DNA from: a bacterium
GTDB lineage: Bacteria; Planctomycetota; UBA1135; UBA2386
Reading direction: 5' to 3'
Length of the DNA stretch: 64,000 bases
Assembly (NCBI GenBank): GCA_024743115.1
Contig: JANSXC010000004.1
Location: 204,113 to 268,112, forward strand
Shown: piece after piece, positions 1-8,400 of the stretch
Layout of the letters: the number at the start of each line of letters is the position of its first letter
How positions within the stretch are numbered: the stretch's first letter is position 1
The notes under the pieces: model-generated
What the model was told of the DNA's origin: nothing
What the model saw: the letters and a program-made list of their open reading frames with translations, nothing else
Databases searched by the model: none
Translations under genes and position numbers: made by a program

Positions 1-159
1 CATTTCGAAGAAGCGGAGCACGCCTTGATCGCGGCGTTCGAACAGTTCGAGCGCGAGCAGCCCGATGGCCAGGATCGGCGAGATGCAGTTGCGGCTCTCG
101 TGCGGTTGTTCGAGGAGTGCGGCGACGCCGAGGCAGCGTCAGACTGGCGCGATCGGTGA
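1..159 (+). CDS. C-terminal end of a TPR protein (partial)
   Basis: Reading from base 1 in frame 1, an open frame runs to a TGA at 157-159 and gives 52 residues; the start lies outside the window. The residues form two amphipathic helices in a TPR-like pattern (EEAEHALIAAFEQFER, then AVAALVRLFEECGDAEAASDWR). This ending resembles the last TPR of planctomycetal and proteobacterial Ser/Thr kinases that carry TPR arrays, where the final repeat ends in EAARWR-like residues. The kinase assignment is inference, because only the tail is visible. A frame-2 reading opens at 65 across the same bases but it looks like a shadow of this one. The next gene starts about 14 bases downstream. Confidence 0.6.
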   Translation, partial: HFEEAEHALIAAFEQFEREQPDGQDRRDAVAALVRLFEECGDAEAASDWRDR

Positions 160-172
160 CTCGTGGCTGGCG

Positions 173-709
173 GTGACCGCGCGTTGCGGCGTCGCTAGCA
201 TTGCGGCGTTGGAACTCGCCAAGTCGTTCTACCTGCCGGTCGCCAGCCCGCCCGAGTTCCCTGACCACTGCGTCGCGTGCATGGTGCCGCGGCCCGGCGA
301 CTTGCTGATCGTCAAGGCGTCGGGGTGGTCCTGGTGGGATCGGTTTACGCCGTGGATCGCCTTCGGGCGGGGCAAGGTCACGGCGGAGGTGCCGATCTGC
401 GCGGCTTGCCGGAGACCCGTGCAGCGCATGCGCGCGATTCAGCAGGTCGGAGTCTGGGGCTATCTCGTGCTCGCGCTCGTGATCCTGATTCCGCTATCGC
501 AGAGCTGGGATCTGCCGACCGGTTGGCGCCGTTCGGTCGTCGGTGGCCTCGCACTGCTGTCGCTGCTGCCGTACGGCGTGTTACTCGTGCTCTTTCCGCC
601 CGCTTTCGATCTCTCGATGACGAAAGGGCGTGCCGAGTACGAGTTCAAGAACGCCGACTACGCCACGCTGTTCGCGGCTGCGAACCCGCACGCCGAATCC
701 GAAGACTGA
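173..709 (+). CDS. Hypothetical membrane protein with paired CxxC motifs
   Basis: I do not recognise the family. The frame is open from 65, but the first 36 codons overlap the preceding TPR frame and are low-complexity, so I place the start at the GTG at 173; a TTG at 209 is also possible and no clear Shine-Dalgarno decides it. The product (178 residues) has an HCVAC motif and a CAAC motif about 40 residues apart, which could form a zinc ribbon-like site. Two hydrophobic helices follow (YLVLALVILIPL and SVVGGLALLSLLPYGVLLVLF). A short cytosolic tail rich in charged residues closes the protein. The ATP-grasp gene starts 67 bases downstream on the same strand. Confidence 0.55.
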   Translation: MTARCGVASIAALELAKSFYLPVASPPEFPDHCVACMVPRPGDLLIVKASGWSWWDRFTPWIAFGRGKVTAEVPICAACRRPVQRMRAIQQVGVWGYLVLALVILIPLSQSWDLPTGWRRSVVGGLALLSLLPYGVLLVLFPPAFDLSMTKGRAEYEFKNADYATLFAAANPHAESED

Positions 710-776
710 GCGGTCGGTCGCTTCCGCGCAGCGCTCGCGCTACGGTTCGAGGCGTGCGATTCGACAGGAGCTCTCG

Positions 777-1808
777 ATGAAGAAGCTGCGGGTCCTGGTG
801 CTGGTGCACGACGTCTTGCTGCCGCCGCCTGACGCCGAAGAACTCGGCCCGGACGACACCTACCTCTACCAGATGGAGCTCGACGTCAAGTCGACGCTCA
901 CCGAGCTGGGTCACGAGGTCAAGGTGCTCGGAGTCGACGATGATCTCGTGCCGGTCAAGACGGCGATCGGCTCGTTCAAGCCGCACATCGTCTTCAACAT
1001 CATCACGGACTTTCACGATGTGACGACCTACGAGGCGCACTTTGTGAGCTATCTCGAGCTGCTCAAACAACCCTACACGGGCTGCAATCCACGGGGCATG
1101 GTGCTGGCGGGTGACAAGGGGATCTCCAAGAAGATCCTGCGCCACGAGGGCATTCCGACGCCCGACTTTCACGTCGTCCCGCTCCGCAAGCGACTGTCGA
1201 AGTTGCCGCCGGGGATGAACTATCCGGTCATCGTCAAAGCGGCGACCAAGCACGGCAGCGCCGGGCTCTCGCAGGCGTCCGTCGTCAAGACCGACAAACA
1301 ACTGCAGCGGCGCGTCGACTACATGCACCGATCGCAGAAGGACGACGTGGTGATCGAGGAATACATCGAGGGCCGCGAGCTCACGGTCGCCGTCGTCGGC
1401 AACGATCGCCTCGAGGTCTTCCCGGTCTGGGAAGTCTGGTACACCAAGTTGCCCAAGGGAGCGAGGCCGATCGCGGACGCTCGCGTGAAGTGGAACGTGG
1501 AGTACGCGCACGGCATCGGAATCAAGACCGGCCGTGCCCGCCGGCTCCCCGAAGCGAAGGAACAGGAGATTCACGCTGTCGCGCGCCGCGCCTATCGCGC
1601 GCTCGATCTCTCGGGCTACGCGCGCGTCGATCTGCGGATGGACCCCGACGGCAACATCTTCGTGATCGAGGTCAACACCAACGCCGACCTCACCGCGGTC
1701 GAGGACTTCTCGGAAGCGGCCGAGCACGCGGGCTACGACTACGGCGAGTTGCTCGAGCTCGTGATGAGAGCCGGGCTGGCGTACAAGCCCGCGTGGCAGC
1801 GGGTCTGA
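777..1808 (+). CDS. ATP-grasp ligase, D-Ala-D-Ala ligase-like
   Basis: 343 residues, with an ATG at 777 preceded by AGGAG at 766-770. The protein has the three-part ATP-grasp layout. An N-terminal Rossmann-like part begins KKLRVLVLVHD. A nucleotide-binding part includes YPVIVKAA (K154) and VVIEEYIEGREL (E194/E195). A metal-binding part includes YARVDLRMDPDGNIFVIEVN, with D285, E298 and N300 as likely Mg ligands. The ending (NADLTAVEDFSEAAEHAGYDYGELLELV) matches the D-alanine-D-alanine ligase pattern. The N-terminal substrate region differs from typical Ddl, and no cell-wall gene is nearby, so it may join other carboxylate and amine substrates. Family confidence is high; substrate is unknown. 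The convergent kelch gene ends 17 bases downstream. Confidence 0.75.
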   Translation: MKKLRVLVLVHDVLLPPPDAEELGPDDTYLYQMELDVKSTLTELGHEVKVLGVDDDLVPVKTAIGSFKPHIVFNIITDFHDVTTYEAHFVSYLELLKQPYTGCNPRGMVLAGDKGISKKILRHEGIPTPDFHVVPLRKRLSKLPPGMNYPVIVKAATKHGSAGLSQASVVKTDKQLQRRVDYMHRSQKDDVVIEEYIEGRELTVAVVGNDRLEVFPVWEVWYTKLPKGARPIADARVKWNVEYAHGIGIKTGRARRLPEAKEQEIHAVARRAYRALDLSGYARVDLRMDPDGNIFVIEVNTNADLTAVEDFSEAAEHAGYDYGELLELVMRAGLAYKPAWQRV

Positions 1809-1825
1809 GGCCCCCGGCCCGCCGT

Positions 1826-3823
1826 TCAGCTGCCGATGGCCAGCTCGAGCCCCTGCGTCACCGCGAGTCCGCCGGGTGAGTTCGGGTCGAGCACGACGGC
1901 TTGCGTCGTAACGTCGGTGCCGAGCAGGCCAGCGTCGTCGACGATCGGCAGCGCCAGCGAACGCACGCCGAAGGCATCGGTGAACGACAGTACGGTGGCG
2001 ATCGGGTTTTGGATGCGCAGGAAGCAGCCGCTGCCGATCGAGACCTGGTCCCGACCGACACCGAGCACGAAGAACGCCGGCCGGGTCGCTGCCTCGGCAC
2101 GCAGGTCGAGGTGCAGATCGTTCGTGCCGGGGCGCGGGCGACCGAACGCCGTGAGCGTCGTCGCGATCGTCTGGCCGCCGCAGCCGTCGCCGTAGTGCGT
2201 CGCGGACGCCGGGTTCGTGGTGCTGAGCGTCAGCGCCGTCGTACCATACTCGAACAGCACGTTGCGAGCGGGGTCGTAGGTCACCGGTCCCTGCTCGTTG
2301 TCGATCTGCGTCCACTGGGCGCCATCCCACGCATACTCCGCGCTGCCGAACTGCGGATCGCGCAGCGTGGACTGGAGCTGCTGGCGTTGACCGTTCCACG
2401 CGAGCGTGCGGTCTCGCGGCGTCAGGATCTGACTCCGCGAAGCCGGGGTCCAGGTCTGGCCGTCGTACTCCCAGGTCGTCCCGAGGCCCTCGACGAACAC
2501 CACTCGGTTGCGCGCGCGGTCGTAGCCCGCAGCGCCACCCGTGTTGCTCATGGGGGTGGTCGCGTTCACGAGAGTCCACGTCGTGCCGTCCCATTCCCAG
2601 TGATCGGCGAAGAAGGTCGTAGAGGACCCCGTGCGCTCGAATCCACCGAGCAGGACCACGCGCTGCCGGGCCGAGTCGTACGCCAGCGTCGCGGCTCGAC
2701 GAGCCGGTGGACCACTCGCGGCGGCCTGCGTCCAGTTCGAGCCGTCCCAGACCCAGGTGTCGCCGAGGTCGCCCATCGTCGGGGACACGCCGCCGAACAG
2801 CACTGTTTGCTGACGGGCTTCGTCGTAGACCAGCGGAAAGAAGCTGCGTTGGGTCGGTGCGGTCGAGGTGACGCCGATCCAGTTGTTGCCGTCGAACTCG
2901 TGCATCGAAGCGGCATCCATGAGAATGGCGCGGCCACGAGCCGTGTCGAACGTGAACTCCGGCACCGACGCGAGGGGGTGGGCGACCGGCAGCGGGCTCC
3001 AGGTCTGCTGCAAGCGGAACTGGATCATCGAGCCGCCGACCTGCTGTTGTCCGACCCTACTGAATGTGCCACCCGTGAGCGGGCCATTGGTGCACTGGGT
3101 CACCGACGGCTCATCGACGGTACCGGGCGTCAGTTGACTCCAGGTCGTGCCGTCCCAGGTGTAGCTCGGGCGGGTACGTGACGCGACGATGCGTCGGAGC
3201 CCATAGTCGTACGCAAGGTTGCCGTGGAGTCGGTTGGAGGTTGCGCGCAGGACCCAGGCCGAGCCATCCCACTCGAAAGTCTCGTAGGCGAGGCCGCCGA
3301 GGAGGCGGATGCTTTCGATGACGAGGACGTTCCGGCCCTCGTCGTAGCCGTGCCCCAATACGACGCTTTGCGAGGGTGTCGGCGCCGCCAGCCGCCACGA
3401 CGTGCCGTCCCAGCGGTGATGGATCGAGCCGTTGATGCTGTTTTGAACGAGCACGACGACTTCGCCCGTGAGGCTGTCCGCAATGAGCCTGGCGCCGGGG
3501 ACCGGTCCAGGCACCGTGGCGATGGTCTCGAACGAGTGGCCGTCGAACGCGACGACGTCCGAGCCGGACATCGCCAGGATGCGGTTGTGCGTTGTCGACC
3601 ACACCGGGTTGGTGACGATCGGCGAGGTCGTGGAGAGCCGCGCCCAGCGGGCGCCGTCCCACTCCCAGACCTGGCCCGGGGTGAAAACACTCAGGCGTTG
3701 TCGCGCCTGGTCGTAGCAGATCCAGGACGACCGGAAGGTCGACGTCGCGGGGGTGGTGGAGAGGCTCTGGGAGCAGACGGGTGCCGCGCAGATTGCGGTC
3801 AGGAGCAGGTCTTGGAGACGCAT
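1826..3823 (-). CDS. Secreted kelch-like repeat protein with shared C-terminal domain
   Basis: 665 residues from the ATG at 3823. The frame is open back to a TTG at 3871, but the ATG gives a compact signal peptide (MRLQDLLLTAICAAPVCSQ). The body has about ten kelch-like blades with the pattern FEWDGSAWV, YDxARQRVVLLGG and TWEWDG..W, so it probably folds as a beta-propeller. The last ~122 residues (nt 1829-2194) are a separate domain: YGDGCGG, then a central SGCFLRI, then LALPIV..AGLLGTDVTTQAVVLDP, ending ELAIGS. The same domain ends or begins other secreted proteins in this window (see findings). It is paralogous in architecture to the gene at 54660-56786. The partner or ligand is unknown; an extracellular or surface location is inferred from the signal peptide. 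Confidence 0.8.
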   Translation of the reverse strand: MRLQDLLLTAICAAPVCSQSLSTTPATSTFRSSWICYDQARQRLSVFTPGQVWEWDGARWARLSTTSPIVTNPVWSTTHNRILAMSGSDVVAFDGHSFETIATVPGPVPGARLIADSLTGEVVVLVQNSINGSIHHRWDGTSWRLAAPTPSQSVVLGHGYDEGRNVLVIESIRLLGGLAYETFEWDGSAWVLRATSNRLHGNLAYDYGLRRIVASRTRPSYTWDGTTWSQLTPGTVDEPSVTQCTNGPLTGGTFSRVGQQQVGGSMIQFRLQQTWSPLPVAHPLASVPEFTFDTARGRAILMDAASMHEFDGNNWIGVTSTAPTQRSFFPLVYDEARQQTVLFGGVSPTMGDLGDTWVWDGSNWTQAAASGPPARRAATLAYDSARQRVVLLGGFERTGSSTTFFADHWEWDGTTWTLVNATTPMSNTGGAAGYDRARNRVVFVEGLGTTWEYDGQTWTPASRSQILTPRDRTLAWNGQRQQLQSTLRDPQFGSAEYAWDGAQWTQIDNEQGPVTYDPARNVLFEYGTTALTLSTTNPASATHYGDGCGGQTIATTLTAFGRPRPGTNDLHLDLRAEAATRPAFFVLGVGRDQVSIGSGCFLRIQNPIATVLSFTDAFGVRSLALPIVDDAGLLGTDVTTQAVVLDPNSPGGLAVTQGLELAIGS

Positions 3824-3904
3824 GCGGAAGCTTCGGGCATGCGGGACGGCAGCGGAAAGAGGCGCCGGCAAATAGACCCGGTGGGAGGGCCGGGTAACCG
3901 CGAA

Positions 3905-4510
3905 TCACTGATCGCCTAGCGGCCGCAGCAGCTTGCGCACCATCGGTTCCACCTGCCAGACGCGTTCCTCGTCCGTCTTGGAGAACGTAGGGGCGAACGA
4001 GCCGACCGCGCGGGCCGTGTAGCGCAGCCGCGCGCGTGACTGGCTGAACCACAGCGAACGGTTCGTGCCCGGCTCGAGGAACTCGATCGACACGCCGCCC
4101 TCCTCGTACTTCTCCGCGACGTAGAGCGCGAAGTTGGGATCGTTGCGTTGCAGTTCCTCGGTCACGGTCAGCCGCGCGTCGACCAGCATGTCGGCCTGAT
4201 CGGCGGCGACGGGGCGGACTCCGAGCCGGCGCAGTTCGCTGTCGATCGTCTGCTGCAGCCGCTTGAGCGCGAGATCGTCGTCGGGGCCGCGTTCGTCGGC
4301 GAGCAGCGTCGGTTCGACGCGCCAGGCGTAGCTCCGCATCGTGGCGAAGTCGAAGTCGGAAGCTTGCTCGGTCCAGGCCGACTGACAGCCAGCGAGGAGG
4401 AACGCGAGGGCGCCGGCGAGCAGCGCCGCGGCGCGCGAGTGGCGGGCGCGGATCGGCCGCGAACGCGTTGAGCGGCCGGCCGGGTGGGAGATTTGGGGTA
4501 GCTGGCTCAT
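3905..4510 (-). CDS. DUF4136-like lipoprotein
   Basis: 201 residues from the ATG at 4510. The frame is open to 4606, but the upstream part is unlike a coding N-terminus. A basic n-region (RSTRSRPIRARHSR) is followed by a hydrophobic stretch and a lipobox LLAGC with the lipidated Cys at 42, so it should be an envelope lipoprotein. The mature part starts with DFDFATMRSYAWR, which matches the N-terminal signature of DUF4136 lipoproteins (a small alpha/beta domain of unknown function). The ending VRKLLRPLGDQ also fits that family. It lies head-to-head with the secreted TPR gene at 4633. No function can be given. Confidence 0.75.
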   Translation of the reverse strand: MSQLPQISHPAGRSTRSRPIRARHSRAAALLAGALAFLLAGCQSAWTEQASDFDFATMRSYAWRVEPTLLADERGPDDDLALKRLQQTIDSELRRLGVRPVAADQADMLVDARLTVTEELQRNDPNFALYVAEKYEEGGVSIEFLEPGTNRSLWFSQSRARLRYTARAVGSFAPTFSKTDEERVWQVEPMVRKLLRPLGDQ

Positions 4511-4632
4511 GTATCGCCGGTGTATCGCTCCGGCGCGGCCGGGATCCAAGGGAAGTTTGCAGCTCGGCTTGGCCCGGAGCCCGCGGAATCCGATAGACTG
4601 CGACACCGTTCGATCCCCCTTGGAGGAATCAG

Positions 4633-5217
4633 ATGCGAAGTTTTCTGTTGGTTGGCTGGTTGGCCTTGCCGATCGGCGCGTGGGCCTACCACGAAGGTCC
4701 CGGCCAGGACCGGCTCGCGCTCGAAGAGTGCGATGAGTTGTTCACGAGTGCTCACGACGCCGCCGCGAGCGGTGACTGGCAGGTTGCGATCCGCGATTAC
4801 TCAGCGGCGCTCGCCAAGCTGCCCGAGGATCAGGATCAGCTGTCGCAGCGGGTTCGCCTCGAGCTGAGCAAAGCCCGCATGCAGCACAAGGGTCTCAACG
4901 AGGCTCGCGATGAGTTGGTGGCGATGGTCGAGCACCTCGCGGCCGACGAGAGTGCGGACCCGGCGGTGCTCGCCGAGGCTCGGCAGTCGCTGGCACGCGC
5001 GCAGTTCTACAAGACATGGCTGATGCGTCTCGAAGGCGTGACCCGCGAAGAGTGGGAGCCGGAGATCGAGGCTTCGCGTCAGCAGTTCCGCCTGCTCGCC
5101 GAGAAGGCAACGACGCCGGCCGAGAAGTCGGCGCGGCAGAAGGACCTCGAGGCTGCGATTCGCCTCGCGCGACTCGACATCGAAGACCTGCAGGGGTTGC
5201 CCCTGCCGAGTGAATGA
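4633..5217 (+). CDS. Secreted TPR protein with possible nonsense-truncated tail
   Basis: 194 residues. The ATG at 4633 is preceded by GGAGG at 4622-4626, one of the clearest ribosome sites in the window. A signal peptide (MRSFLLVGWLALPIGAWA) leads into an all-helical protein with a TPR-like pair (ASGDWQVAIRDYSAALAKLPED). Such proteins usually act as periplasmic scaffolds; no partner is evident. In the same frame after the TGA at 5215-5217, 36 more sense codons run to a TAG at 5326-5328 and encode a Lys/Gly/Pro-rich tail (ISKKKSKGPPSNGAGSG and on). This looks like a former or alternative C-terminus cut by the TGA (see findings). A strong terminator follows at 5377-5417. Confidence 0.75.
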   Translation: MRSFLLVGWLALPIGAWAYHEGPGQDRLALEECDELFTSAHDAAASGDWQVAIRDYSAALAKLPEDQDQLSQRVRLELSKARMQHKGLNEARDELVAMVEHLAADESADPAVLAEARQSLARAQFYKTWLMRLEGVTREEWEPEIEASRQQFRLLAEKATTPAEKSARQKDLEAAIRLARLDIEDLQGLPLPSE

Positions 5218-5376
5218 GAGGGCTGTGGCACGAAGGCCGGTCGGCCTCGCATCAGCAAGAAGAAGAGCAAGGGTCCGCCCAGTAACGGCGCCGGCAGCGG
5301 TCCGCCGCCGGACGGCTCGGGCAGCTAGCGCGTAGTCGCTGGGACCAGTGACCCGAAATCGACGAACTCGGGTCCG

Positions 5377-5417
5377 AACGAAAAAGGGCGCAGCCGCTGG
5401 CTGCGCCCTTTTTCGTT
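5377..5417. terminator. Bidirectional intrinsic terminator
   Basis: A perfect 19-bp stem: AACGAAAAAGGGCGCAGCC at 5377-5395 pairs with 5399-5417 around a GCT loop. The A-tract on one arm and T-tract on the other give a U-run after the GC stem on both strands. It sits between the convergent ends of the TPR gene and the giant secreted gene, so it can serve both. Confidence 0.9.
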
Positions 5418-5466
5418 GGCGTTCGCCCCGCGCCGTGACGCGGGTCGGTATCACGCTGGGGTTCTC

Positions 5467-8400
5467 CTACTGCATCGGCGGCGCGACGTCTCGGATGACA
5501 GCGCCCAGGTCGTCGCTGAGCACGAGGACCGCGTAGCGGTTGGCGCCGGCGTTCGGGTCGTCGGAGAGCGAGGCGTAGTCGAAGCGACCGCGCAGGTCGG
5601 TGTAGCCGTCCTTGTGGAAGCGGATCTGGCCGTTCGGCAGGCGCGCGAACACCTTGACGTAGGTCTTCGGCAGCGGTCGACCAGCCTTGGGGTCGCTGAC
5701 GGCGACCTGACCGAACGTCTCGAGGAAGCGCACGTCGAGCGCGTTCGCGAAGTAGGTCCGCGAGCGCACGAGGCCGCCGCCGCGGACTTCGACGAGCACG
5801 TTCTTGCTCTGGAACTGCGCCGGCAGGTCGAACGTGACGCCGTCCTTGTCTGCCGGCAGCTCGCGCACCTCGCGCAGGTTGGGCTTGACGTAGGCCGCGG
5901 TCGTGCCGCTCGTGCTCGCGAACGGCTGCGACGAGAACGCGAACTCGACGTCGAGCTCGTAGTAGCGGACTTCGCAGCTGGCGAGGTTCTTGTGCGCGAT
6001 GCGTGCGGTGCGGCCCTCGAGCGTGAGTTCGATCGCCGGTGCCGTTGCGGCGAGCGCGTCACCCGACTGCGGATCGGCGGTAGGCGCCGTCTTGCCCTCG
6101 GCTTCATCGAGGTGCGCGAGGATCTCGCGGAAGCGCTTTCGCCAGTGTGTGACCGGGTGATCGCGATGGCGTTCGGCGATCGTTCGCGCCTGCGCCGTCG
6201 TCGCGGTGAAGAAGCACAGGTAGGCGCTGAGGTAGTCGTACTGGACCCGGGTGTCGAGTTGGGTCGGAACGATCCGCTCGTGCGCTGCGAGCGCATCTTC
6301 GATGCGGTCCTGCAGCAGCAGGTAGTAGGTCACCTGCAGCCAGTCCGCGCTCTGCAGTGGCCGGTGGTAGCCGAGCACGTGAAGCAGCTCACGATACTGC
6401 TGAGCGAGATCGCGGTTACCGATCACGTGCTGGCTGCCGAGCCGGTGGGCGCGGGCATGCACGAGCGGGCTGAACTCGATGTGCTGGAAGCGCCGGCGCT
6501 CGACCGGGTCGATCGTCACGAGCGGCGAGTTCAGCACGGGGCCGCACTCGTCGAGGAAGTCCTTGCAGTGACGCAGATACTCGCGGGTGGCCGCCTCGTC
6601 CCGGTGCAGCAGGCCGTAGCTCCAGAGCGTGGGTTCGAACGCGTACCGCGCGCGGAGCTTCGCCGTCGCTGCGTGGAAAAACTCGCGATCACGCATGCGC
6701 CAGGCGATGCGCGACAGGTCGAGCCGCCGCACGTTGTTGCTGTCGAGGTAGTCGATCACCTCCCGGCTGCTGCCCTGCTGGGAGACGTGTTCCCAAGAGC
6801 GCGTGTCCACGCGGCTCGGCGTCGTCACGACGTTCAGCGTGCGCGGGTTGGCCGCCGCCACGAGGCGGCCCTGGGTCGCTGCATGTGCCGGGTAGTGCGA
6901 GAACTCGCCGGCGGCCGGGAAGTAGAACGCGTACTCGACCGCCTTCGTCTCGTAGGGGGCGAGATCGATGGGCCTGCTCTTCGTCAAGAACCCGGCGTTG
7001 AGCGGCAGCGCACCGGCCGGGATCTGCATCAGCACGTCGACCGTGCGCTGTTGGCCGGTCGGGTTGCTGACGACCACCTGCGCGCCGTAGGCGACGCTCG
7101 TGAGGAACTCGTCGGTGACGAACTTCTCGCGCTTCTGACCGTTCTGGTAGATCCAGCGTTCGTCGAGGCGGAAGAGGTTCTCGCCGATCAAGAGCGGCGG
7201 CTCGTCATCGGCGCTCGTCGCACCGGTGACTTCCTTGCGCACGAGCAGCAGCGGGGTCGCGGCGCGCAGCGTACGGCGCTGGCCGTCGATCGCGACGTCG
7301 TGCTTGCCGGCATCGAACGGCAGGTCGAGAACGCTGAGTGCGAACATCATCTCGAGGAAGCTCGCGCCGACCTGCAGGAACGCCGGTGACACGAACGGGC
7401 GGTTCGACGGCGCCGTGGCGTAATCGACCCAGAACTGGCCCGGCTGCACGAGGTCATTCGTGGTCGCCTCCATCGGGCGGCGCCAGTAGTTGCTCTCGAC
7501 GAGCAGCTTCGTCGGTTCGACACCGCGGAACAGCTGGCGCGTGTTCTTGCGCCGTTCGAGCTGCTTGCGCAACTTGCGGTCGGCCGAGCGCGTCTCCGCG
7601 CGGCGCGCGCCGAGGAAGAAGTCGTCGCTGCCGGTCTCGGCTTCGGGTTGCTCGTCCTCGTCGGCCAGAACTTCGCGGCGCGGGGCCTTGGCCCGGACGC
7701 GCTTGTCGGCGGCCGGTGCACCTGGCGTCGTCGGTCCGCCAGCTCTTGGCTTGGGGGCCGCCTCCTTGGCGCGCTCGAGACTCTGGCTCATCGCCGCGAA
7801 ACCCAGGATCGCCTTGTTGGCTTCGGGCTGCAGCTCGTTGGCTGCGAGCGCGGTCCGGAACAGCTCGGCGAAACGCTCGCGCTGGACCGGTACCAACTCG
7901 AACTGTTCCTGCACGAGGCGGCCGACCGCCTGGCGCTCGGCGCCGTCGAGGCGCTGGGCCAGCAGGATCTGCTCGACGAGGTTCAGCTGCGCGAAGCGCC
8001 ACGGGTCGAGGTAGTGGCGCAGGTCGTTCCCGAGCAGCCAGTGGTCGAGGAACGTCTTGTGCATTTTCTGGCGCAGGAACGGCCGGATGACGGCGTCGAA
8101 GAACTCGCGGTCCTTCTGGTAGACGAAGAAATGCAGTTCGTGGCACGCGTGCTGGCTGTAGAGCTCTCGCTTCTTGTCGTCGGTCAGCTGCGGCCATTCG
8201 AGGACGAACGCAAACCGGCGCAGGTCACCGTTCCGCGAGATCGTCGCCATCAGATCGAAGACGCCGCGCAGCGAATCGAAGACTTCGACCTGCGCGGAGT
8301 GCGCTTCGCCGACGACCGCTTCGCCGCCGGCCGTCACGAACTCGATGCGCTTTTGTTCGACGAAGTGTTCGGTCGTCGGCAGGCTCGCGGCCAACGCGCG

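Noticed and set aside
777-1808. Naming the ATP-grasp protein ddl
   Set aside because: The N-terminal substrate part is unlike Ddl and no cell-wall gene is next to it.
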